Positions 49,700-59,354 of a stretch of 64,000 nucleotides of DNA are shown one piece after another. How positions within the stretch are numbered: the first letter of the stretch is position 1; every line of letters starts with the position of its first letter. Under the pieces are notes generated by a model, which did not search any database, was not told where the DNA came from, and saw nothing but the letters and a program-made list of their open reading frames with translations. Both the position numbers and the translations under genes were made by a program. The stretch comes from Mycteria americana (Eukaryota; Chordata; Aves; Ciconiiformes; Ciconiidae), in NCBI RefSeq assembly GCF_035582795.1, contig NC_134367.1, forward strand, positions 52,855,562 to 52,919,561, written 5' to 3'.

Positions 49700-50430
49700 T
49701 ATGATTTGCCCATTTTTTAATCCCCAGTGGATCCCTCCTTCAAGTACTTGTCCAGCCTCCCATTGAGTTCATGTAAGTTTTTGCCTTTACAAACTTTGGA
49801 AAGGAATCTTAACAGGTTGACTGCCGTTTGGTTTGTCATTCTGAACCAAATATATAAGAGCCCAATACAGCCACACACTGAACTAGATCAAAGATCCACC
49901 TAGCCAGTACCCTTGTAACCTAAATCAGCTCATAGTGAATGCCTGGAAAAGAGCAGACAAATAGGCAGGACTAGCATGCAAAGGTATTTCACCTTGTAAA
50001 TCTCCTCAGTCTTCAGCAATATTTGGCTCAGGAGTTCCTTAGCCAGGGAATGGTTGCAATTCACCTGCCATTTTACCATCCAATCATTCATGTGCTAATC
50101 TTCACAGCAGGCTTTCATTTTTACAACCCTGAAAACACAGTGTTATCATCCAGCTTCAGTACCTCACTTTCCACTGCCATATTTTTTTTTAAACAAATAA
50201 TTTAGGAATATGTTTAACACTACAATTTTCCATGGAACTCCACTAATGATCTCCATTTTGAAAACAGACCATTTACGCCTACCCTTTGTTTCCCGCCTTT
50301 TAACCATTAATCAATCCATAAAAACAACTTCTTATCCTTGGCAGCTTAGTTTTTTTTAAGAACCAACAGATCTTCGTTTTGGTGCAAGACCATCAACTGC
50401 AAGTACATTAAGATCACTATTTCAGAATGG
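49700..50430 (-). mobile_element. Decayed CR1-like LINE pieces (RT segment and 3' UTR), minus strand
   Basis: Read on the minus strand, 50,230-50,400 follows the reverse-transcriptase block of CR1/L3-type LINEs. The strand encodes a decayed match to the segment around the 'WI..WL..R.Q.V..NG' and 'SGVP' motifs. The part at about 49,848-49,910 resembles the 3'-terminal 'gacctttggtctgacccagtatggc' region of the family in reverse complement. A further piece at about 49,705-49,835 resembles another part of the CR1 3' UTR, suggesting two overlapping copies or a rearranged one. All are heavily mutated. Boundaries are approximate and the match is by recalled pattern. Confidence 0.5.
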
Positions 50431-52320
50431 TTCTTCCATAAAAACAGTTCGAAGCGGATCATGCACAATGGTGATCAAGAATCAAGCCCAGAGTTAGTTT
50501 CTATCTTGTAGGTTCCCTAAAATTTCTGGCACCAAGAATTTTAGTCTCATGATTCCAATCAATATGACATTTACCTGGAATACTCAAGAGTACGTAGACA
50601 ATCTTTTCTGTTTTCTGCTTTTACAGTGTCTGTTTCCCTTATCAGAAAGTGGTTGCCACAATCTAGATACTACAGTCCTAAAGATGCATTTCCTATTTAG
50701 AATTCTTATAAGTTGTATATTACTTGTTTTTAAAGATATATTTTAACTCTGATTTCACTCAACATCCTTTAGCAGTGCAAAAGGCTGTTGTCACTTTCCC
50801 TACATAATTTATACACTGGTGTTACAGTGTTTCAGTGTTTATCCTCCTTCCCTGAAATGTCTAACATGCACGATATCACACTATCCTGATTTAAACTAGC
50901 TATTCTTATTCTCCTATTCTGGATTTGGAGGTTTTGGTGTTTATGGAGCAATAGATTTTTAGTATTTATAGAGCTGCACACACAGATAACTGAGTCAGTG
51001 CATCCTTCTGTTGGCTATGCAACTGGACTTATTTTTTTGACTACTCTTCACTATTTCCTACCTCATTTTTGTCAATTCTGTCCTGTTCTTTGAAGATATA
51101 GAATGCATTTATGATTTCACCCACATAGTATGAACTAACATTGAAAAAGCAACATTCTAACACCTTGTAGTAATATTACAGTAAGAAAACCAAATTCATA
51201 TAGCATTTACCCTCAGGCTTCAGCAATATGATTCTTACTTTTTATACTGGGTGAGAAACACTTTCTGTAGGTCAGTGGGCATACCTACAAAAGCGCCAAA
51301 CTACCAGGAATTCCAAATTGCTGCCAAGTTACACCTCAATAAAAGCCTACTGAATTAAGGCTCTGATGTTTCTAATGCAGATTGACTAATAAGTATTTTT
51401 TATTTCCTGCACCGCAAACCACTTTGGCAGTTCTTGAAGCGTGTACAAAATGTTTTTAACAGCACTTCACTAACAAGCAAAGCAGTGTTCATGTACAAGG
51501 AAAACAAAACACAATTCAATAAAAATATTTCACTTTAATAAAAAGTAAGCCCTGGGAGCATTGATCAAAATCAGAAAATAACTATGAAACAAAAATAACC
51601 TTCTGCTTTTACATAATTGTATGCAAAAAAAAATTCCAAGTGCCTTTTATATCAGTTCATTTTAAACATACTTTAAACAAATACGGACACGCCAGCTGAG
51701 ATTAAATTAAGAGCTTGGCCCTGAAAAATAATGAGTATTCCCAGTGACCTTTGAGGTCAAGGGCATTCAACTGCTTTCAGCCCAACAGGCATAAGAATTT
51801 ACATCTTGGTGTCTCAAATAACTGATGCCAAATAATCTGAGGTCATGTAAAAAGATTCCAAACATCAACATTTCATAAATTAGCAAGTCAATTCTATAGA
51901 TAGACATCCTCTTCTGATCCAGCTGGATAACAGGTAAACATCATTTACTCCCTGTTTGTTACCACCTGCTTCAGAAGATTATCACCTGCTGAGTTATACT
52001 GGGAGGGATCCCAGTTTTAGGACTCCATGCAGGACACTGCAGCAGTTCTCAGCTCTGCCACACCACTCTCCTCCTGCCCCATCACTCACAGACACGAAGA
52101 TGCATTCCTCCCACACGTGAATACAGCACCAAGTTCCCTCAGGATGTTCCCACTGCTCTTCCCCTTATATGCTCCAGGACATGATACCGGCAGGAGAGAA
52201 CTCTTCACTGGAAGGATGGAGGAGTTGAAGCTCTGAGCCTGCTGTGTGCAGGAGGCAGCGTTCATTACTTTTAACCGCTAAGCCCTTTTCCCCTGAGGAA
52301 AAGACAAGATGACAAAATGA
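50431..52320. other. Intergenic DNA, no gene seen
   Basis: This is AT-rich non-coding sequence between two LINE pieces. The only item of note is a nuclear-receptor-type half-site cluster at 51,745-51,765. There is no recognisable ORF. Confidence 0.5.
51745..51765. promoter_or_regulatory. Nuclear-receptor half-site cluster
   Basis: TGACCT, three bases, then AGGTCA form an everted pair, and AGGGCA follows the second half-site directly. AGGTCA is the core half-site of many nuclear receptors. It is a candidate site only, far from any promoter in the window. Confidence 0.25.
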
Positions 52321-52321
52321 G

Positions 52322-54415
52322 CCATCTTTGGCCTCTTCAAGGACTCTTGGTGGACTCCAATGGGATAAGGCCCTGGAGGGAAGAGGGGGCCCAGGAAACC
52401 TGGTTAATATTCAAGGATCACCTCCTCTGAGCTCAAGAGTGTCCATCCCAAAGAGTAGGAAGTCAGGCAAAAATGCCAGGAGGCCTGCATGGATGAACAA
52501 GGAGCTCCTAGCCAAACTCAAACACAAAAAGGAAGCATAGAGAAGGTGGAAGCAAGGGCAGGTAACCTGTGAGGAACACAGAGACATTGTCTGAGCATGC
52601 AGGGATGAGGTCAGGAAAGCCAAAGCCCAGCTGGAACTGAAGCCACTGAGGGATGTCAAAGACAAGTGCTTCTGTAAGTACGTAAGTGACAAAAGGAAGG
52701 CTAGGGAAAATGTGAGCCCACTGCTGAATGGGGTAGTGGCCCCGGTGACACAGGACATGGAAAAGGCGAAGGTACTGAATGCCTTCTTTGCCTCAGTCTT
52801 CATTAGCAAGACCGGCCTTCAGGAATCCTAGGCCCCAGAGACCAGGAGGAAAGTCTGGAGCAAGGACAATGTACCTTTGGTGGAAGAGGATCAGGTCAGG
52901 GAATACTTAAGCAAACTGTACATACGTACGTCCATACGCCCTGATGGGGTGCGTCTGATGGATGACTATTGAGGGAGCTGTCTGGTGTCATTGCGAGGCC
53001 ACTCTTTGGTAATCTTTGATTGATCGTGGTGACTGGGAGAAACGCCTGAAGATTGGAGGAAAGCAAATGTCACTCCCATCTTCAAAAAGGGCAAGAAAGA
53101 GAACCCAGGAAACTACAAGCTGGTCAGCCTCACCTCAATCCCTGGGAAGGTGATGGAGCAGCTAATCCTGGAAACCAGGCACACGAAGGACAAGAAAGTC
53201 ATCAGGAGTAGTCAGCATAGCTTCACCAAGGGGAAGTCACACTTGACCAACCTGATAACCTTCCAGAATGAAATGACTGACTTGGAGAGTAGTGGATATT
53301 GTCTACCATGACTTAAGGAAGGCTTTAGACAAGCTGTTGAAGTATGGGCTGGATGAGCAGACAGCACGGTGGATTGAAATCTGGCTGAATGACTGGGCCC
53401 AGAGCATGGTGATCAGTGGCACAAAGTCTAGTTGGAGGCCAGTAACTAGCGGTGTACCGCAGGGGTCAATACTGGGTCCAATCCTGTTTAACATCTTCAT
53501 TAATGATCTGGATGATGGGGCAGAGTGTGCCCACAGCAAGTTCGCTGATGACAAAAAACTGGGAGGAGTGGCTGATATGCCCGAGGGTCATGCTGCCATC
53601 CAGAGGGACCTAGACAGGCTGGAGAAATGGCCTGACAGGACCCTGATACAGTTCAACAAGGGGAAGTGCAAAGTCCTGCATCTGGGGTGGAATAACCCCA
53701 GGCATGAATATACGAACGGGGTCACCCAGCTGGAAAGCAGCTTTGCAGAAAAGGACCTTAGGTTCCTGGGGGACAGCAAGCTGACAATGAGCCAGCAATT
53801 AGCCCTCATGGCAAAGAGGGCTAATGGTAGCCTGGGCTGCATTTGGAGGAGTGTTGCCAGCAGGTCAAAGGACATGACTCTTCCCCTCTACTCAGCACTG
53901 GTGAGGCCACACCTGGAGTGCTGAGTCCAGTTCTGAGCTCCCCAGTACAATAGAGATATGGACATGCTGGAGAGAGTCCAGCAAAGGGCCACGAAGATGA
54001 TTAAGGGACTGGAGCATCTCACATATAAGGAAAGGCTGAGAGCTGGGACTGTTCAGCCCAGAGAAGAGAAGGCTCGCAGGGATCTTATCAATGTATATAA
54101 ATACCTGGAGGGAGGGTGCAAGGAGGACAGAGCCAGGCTCTTCTCAGTGGTGCCCAGTAACAGGGCCAGAGGCAGTGGGCACAGACCGAAACACGGGGGG
54201 TTCCCTCTGAACATCAGAAAACACTTTTTTACTGAGGATGAGGGTGACCAAGCACTGGCACAGGTTGTCCAGAGAGCTTGTGGAGTCTCCATCCTTGGAG
54301 ATATTCAAAAGCCATTTGGTCATGGTCCGGGGCAATCATCTGTAGGTGGCCCTGCTTGAGCAGGGGGTTGGACCAGATGACCTCCAGAGGTCTCTTCCAA
54401 CCTCAACCATTCTGT
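52322..54415 (+). mobile_element. CR1 LINE, 5'-truncated, inactivated
   Basis: About 2.1 kb of a chicken-repeat-1 family retrotransposon, lacking the 5' UTR, ORF1 and most of the endonuclease. It starts in the linker before the reverse transcriptase (CCTCTTCAAGGAC region) and runs to the CR1 3' end, 'gttggaccagatgacctcca' then 'attctgta'. The largest intact frame (53,292-53,924) has the RT motifs SGVPQGSILGPILFNIFIND and SKFADD, so the catalytic FADD survives. Upstream of these, about nine codons are missing where intact elements read KAFDTVSHDIL. Stop codons and frameshifts split the rest, including a second frame at 53,958-54,359. As usual for CR1 there is no poly(A) tail or clear target-site duplication. 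It cannot move by itself. Confidence 0.95.
53292..53924 (+). pseudogene. CR1 reverse transcriptase fragment (210 codons)
   Basis: This open frame within the CR1 copy covers the middle and C-terminal part of the reverse transcriptase: DIVYHDLRKALDK, GLDEQTARWIEIWL, SGVPQGSILGP, FNIFINDL and FADD. It ends at an in-frame TGA after LVRPHLEC, where intact elements continue. A deletion near the start removes the end of the conserved KAF block. The N-terminal fingers region and endonuclease are absent from this frame, so no working enzyme is expected. It is a remnant, not a host gene. Confidence 0.85.
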
Positions 54416-57400
54416 AATCTCACAGGCTATTACTTTGCTTAAAAAATTTAAATGTGTGGTTTAAGATGAACTACCACATCAGGAGTGGTATCTTCCTGTT
54501 GTCCAGCAGTGGCAGAAGCTGGAAGCAGTAGCATGTTCAGCTGAAACAGCTGGGCCCAGAAGAGGACCCTTTCGAATTCTGAGCACACCAGCTTTAGCTC
54601 AAAGCCACCTAGTCCAATAAGACACAGAACAGCTCAGTGAAATGCACTATCTCAGCTGCTGAATGGGTATATAGCATGGATCTTCAAAAAAGTTTTTTGA
54701 ACACTCCCCCGTGCTGCTTCTCCCATACAGGACAGCATGCTCTGGGGGAATGGCAGAAGTGGTGCCATTTGCACTGTATGCACATATAAGGCAGGCATAA
54801 GAGGGCTCTCAGTAAGAAGCACCCATCCTTGCCTGCCTCTTCTTTACCTCCAATTCCCCAGCCCTTCCCAGCTCAATTCCCCTTTCACAGCTGAGATGCA
54901 ATAGGTGCAATAGCTCTCACATGCTGCTTCTCAACTTTCCATGCTCCTACCATGACAGACCTCACTCTGAGTGTCTGTAGAAATGAAATGGAAGAGACTG
55001 GGGAAGCAGAGGACAGGTAACAAGCCCCTGGGCAGACTAACTGCCTTGAATAACAAGTGGGTCTATGACACCTAGACTGGTATGAAGCCTCCAGACTCCT
55101 GAGCACAGAACTCGGGGAACATCTAACCCCTTTTTTAATCTCCTACTATGGTGGCATCTGATTCCAGCTGCTAAAAGCAACGCAGAAGCCCAGCAAACTG
55201 CTGTAGGATCACGTGTGCCCGAGTCTCCCTCCCAGCTCCTCTTCTCCCTCCTCTTACTGTGCTCTTACTATGCTCATTCCACTACAACTGGAGTGAGACC
55301 ATGTAGATTAAGAACTGGTGGAACAGAAAGGTCTCCTTCACTCAACTTCTTCCTTCCCTCCCTCCTGCTGTACTGCATCCCACTCCATAGTCTTAGACTA
55401 GACATAGTAAACAGAATAAGCACTGTAGAAATAAAGCACCCCTTACTTTACCCTACTCTTCTCTAATTGTGCTTTGTCTAATCAGGTTACTAGGATTTCC
55501 TTACATGATCTTGAAGGAGCTTTTTGAAAAGACAGAGGCACAGATACAAAGGAATCCAGCAGGTCTTTTTTGGTTTTTGGTTGGTTTGGGGTTTTTTTAG
55601 CAACACCTATGAGCTGGTTTGGCTTGCAAATTCCTAACTGAAGAGGTTCAGCAATGTAGCTGCAGGGAAATGGAAATCATCTTCTGTAATACTATCAGCA
55701 AATTACCTTTGTTCCAGGGCTGATATACCTTTTGTAACCCTGGCTAGAGCCAGAAATACACACTAGTCTCTTACAAGCTTTCTTCTGCATCTCTCTGCAC
55801 CTTACAACATTGTATTATTACATTTAGCCATTTCACGTGGTAACATTTTACTGAGGAGTCTCTTCTGATATTCACAGGCAATCACCTTTTGTCACATCAT
55901 CAATTTTAGTTACACTGCCAATTTAAAATAAGCCTAGAAACTACAACACCCTTCTCCTGAGGCAGTCAATTCAGCAAATAATACAGATACATAGACTATA
56001 TATAGTGTGTGTATGTATAAATGCAGACATATGATCTATTATCATTTTTTAAATACTAAATTCTGTGTTTTTTCACTACATAATACAAAAGGTTTTCAAC
56101 CAGAGGCACTCACAGCCTAAACAGACAGACAAAACTCAAGAACTTAAACAAAGACTCTATCTTACCCTGTGTTTTTACAAAACATTTAACCTTTTACTTA
56201 GATCGACTAGTGCCAGGGCCTCACAAAGAAAGTAAATGTTCAGGAGGGAATGGAGAAACGGCGATTGCCTTTCTGCAAACGGACTGAGAAGGAATTCCAA
56301 GCATGAAGATAAAAATCAAAAGAAAATGGAAAAATGAGACAAAGTAGAAAGCCAGAATTTATTCATTATGTGTTTCAGTGAACTTTCTCTGATTTCCTGT
56401 AATGTACTTTAACTGCAATAATGTTTATTTGCTAAAATAGATAGTCCATGTCTCTAATCCATGAACTTCCACAATTAAATTTTGCAAAACACACAAAGAT
56501 AAAATATGCATTAACATGCTTAAATTGCAAGTGAACCCACTGAAACTAGTGCATACATATTACGTACGTAGATCTCAAACACGATCACTTATTTTAAATT
56601 TACCATTTGGTCACCACTGACTCAAACTGACCTAAATTCCATGTAGGTACTTGCCTCTGGCAGCATGCACACATAAATCTGTTCAAACACTGACAGGATT
56701 GTTAGCTGAGGCCTCAGAAACCCAAACCCTGGATCCTCAAAACATGTAGTTCCATATTTATCTCATCAAGCAGTTCAATCTCCTGGGCAGACTCTGAGGA
56801 CAGTCTCTTAAAAGAGATAAGTTGTTGAAATACTCTTGCCAGGATATGATAGACCAAGGCAAACCACTAATGCCCATGTCAAGTTTAGCCTGACAATGAG
56901 GTAGTCTCTTTTAAAATACATTTGGCACTAATGCACCGAAAACTTCCCATCATCCAACTGCACACCCTGACTCATGATAACTAGGAGACTGAGATGACCC
57001 CGGATACTACATGACACTTAGGCTGGTATAAAAGCAAACAAATGTACTGGTTCCTTCATCAGCAGTTCATGCCAGTCTATGATTTACACAGGCTGATCTG
57101 GCACACATTTATGTTCTTGTAAGGGCTTTCTGTAGTTTTAGTTAAGTTACTTAACCTCCTCCCATCTATAAAAAGAGAATGATGGTATTAATGTAACATT
57201 ACAGAAGTACTGTGAGTCCTGACAATTAATTTTTAAATATATATTCAGAATAGAGAGTTTATTCTGCTATACTCAGGCAGAACTTTGTTAAAACAACAAC
57301 AATTTTATCTAAAGACAGGCAGACCTGGTGCAAAAATGTAATTGCCAAATATAGCAATTTAATAAATAGAAACCAGTAGTTAAGAACTATTAAAAGACTG

Positions 57401-57930
57401 GGTTTACTACACAGGTACTCATATTATACAGCATAAGATCAACATTCTATCAGCATAAGATATACAGCTAAAGTTACCAACATTTGCATACAGCTTTAAA
57501 AGTTAGAAGCTCATTAAAAACATCTATCAGAAATGTTGAACAAGCTCTCGAAGCATAATTTTATTTATCTATCTCCTTCTAGTGGCAGAACATGAAATCA
57601 AATACTCAAAACCTTATTTTTGTTATTTTCTAAAACCCTTAAATACAGCAGTCCACACTAAGCAAATGATACAAACTATTATTTTAAAATATCTGATAAT
57701 TAACACTTGTAACATACCAAACATCTGTTCCACAGCTCTTATCCCCTGCATTCAAAATTCAAGCCTTTGCAATTTGCCTGGCTAAAAGGTAACATGCCCC
57801 AGCATCTTTTTCTGTATTTAGAACTAATCCAAATTTATAGGCTGTTCTTACCAAAGCAGTATGCAATATTCTAAAACAAGCTCTAAGAAAATAATAATTA
57901 AAAACATGAAGCTTAACAGAAAATGGCATG
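54416..57930. other. Intergenic DNA, no gene seen
   Basis: This is AT-rich sequence after the CR1 copy, with a T/G-rich low-complexity patch at 55,567-55,600 and an AT/GT simple patch at about 55,995-56,022. There are no recognisable ORFs or exons. Confidence 0.5.
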
Positions 57931-57939
57931 AAGTCTGAT

Positions 57940-58445
57940 GCTGGCTTCCCAAAGAAAAATCCTGCTAAACTTACTTGATATGTTTAAAATCAGTGATTTT
58001 TCTAGGAAAATGAGAGACGCATCACATTACACATATCTGGACATTGTTAAATACTTGATATGGTGCTACGCTGACATTTATGTTTATCTTATCTTAAGAT
58101 GGAGGTTAAGTAGAGGCTGGAAGAAAATCTACAGTGAACTCCCTTGGGATCAGTTTTTATTTAACATTGTAATTAATGACTTTGACACAATGAGTAGGAA
58201 GACACTTTTGGCACAAAATCAGAAACATAGCATACAGAAGGAAAACAAGGGAGAATTACATTACAAAAAACAGTATGAGACCGAGGATTATGGAGTGCAA
58301 CATCCTGCACTTACAAAGAAATAAATTAACACATTATCTCAGAAATCCTTATCAGATGGAAATCAGACAGAAGTATACTTGAACCTGTCAAGATAACTAG
58401 AAGGCATCAGGCACAGGCCATGAAAATAGCAAATACAATTTAACC
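57940..58445 (+). mobile_element. Decayed CR1/L3-like LINE fragment
   Basis: Near 58,140-58,190 the + strand encodes ELPWDQFLFNIVINDFD, a shortened and mutated form of the RT block GVPQGS...LFNIFINDLD. Downstream, 'gagtgcaacatcctgcactt' (about 58,293) and 'ggccatgaaaatagcaaata' (about 58,417) follow the order of later RT-region blocks in these LINEs. The open frame at 57,938-58,324 is a by-product of this remnant. The 5' limit is uncertain. Confidence 0.45.
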
Positions 58446-59224
58446 ATGCACAAAGCAAAACGCTTCCCTTTCTTCCACTGAAGAAGGGTCTGGCAAGATT
58501 TAATCTGCCATGGTGCGTGCATACAAGGCTAGCACACAAGAAGGGAGATGACTGGAACAGGTGCAGAGACGGGCTCTTAGGACGAAGAGGGAAACCAGGG
58601 CTCTGTCTAGCAGGGATGATGCGCCTTGTTCAACCCGGAAAAGGAGGACTGAGCAACGGGGCGTGACTCCACTCAGGCAAACTGCCGGGTCTGGAAAACC
58701 TCGGAGGTGGAAAGCTTGCGGGACACGAAGCCCGTTTGCAAGAGAGCTGCTCAGGCCCTGGAAGGCGCTTCCTGACCCCGCCGCCCCGCCCCAGCCTAGC
58801 CCCCCGGGGAGCCCTCCTCCTCCCGGGCCGCCACTCCTCCTTTCCCCCGCCCCCTTGCCGCTGCCTGTCCCTCCTCCCGCTCCCACAGCCCCCCATCTTA
58901 CCCCCAACACGCACCCCGTGGCCGAGCTTCACCCTCTTCCCCGGGGCCCTGCGCGCCGCCGGGCACCCCGGCACCGCCACGCTCCAGCCACGCTCCAGCC
59001 CCTCCCCGCCCCCCGCCGCCAGGGGACGCTCCTCACGTCCCGCCGCTTAACGGTCTCTCACGCACGCGCCCTACTCCCGCCTCCTGCTGGGGGCGGCTGG
59101 CGCGAGCGGCAGCTCGCGGGCGGGGGAGGGGCCGCCGCGACCGTTGGCGCCGTTTTCCAGCCGCCGCCGAAAGGAGGGGAGAGAAGCAGCGCGGGCGGGA
59201 GGGGGGCGGGACTGGTCGCCCTCT

Positions 59225-59260
59225 AAGATGGCGGCGCCGGGCCCACGTGGTGCGCGCTGA
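59225..59260 (+). promoter_or_regulatory. YY1-like element overlapping a possible 10-codon uORF
   Basis: AAGATGGCGGC at 59,225-59,235 matches the YY1 consensus. If transcription starts upstream of it, the ATG at 59,228 opens a ten-codon frame (MAAPGPRGAR, stop 59,258-59,260), 34 nt before the GTF3C6 ATG. If transcription starts within or after the motif, it is only a promoter element. The start site decides between the two. Confidence 0.5.
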
Positions 59261-59294
59261 GGCGAGGCGGGGAAGCGGGGCGTTCACTGGCGAC

Positions 59295-59354
59295 ATGGCG
59301 GCGGCAGGGACCACGGAGGATGGCGAGAGGAAAGATGAAGCAGAGGAAGACGAG
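59295..59354 (+). CDS. GTF3C6: GTF3C6 coding exon 1
   Basis: The exon starts at ATG in the CpG island and encodes an Ala-rich then acidic stretch ending EAEEDE. Two in-phase donors are possible, GAG|gtggag at 59,355 or GAG|gttggt at 59,361, neither close to consensus. The second would add VE. The first gives the more family-like junction EEDE-EQL. Confidence 0.75.
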
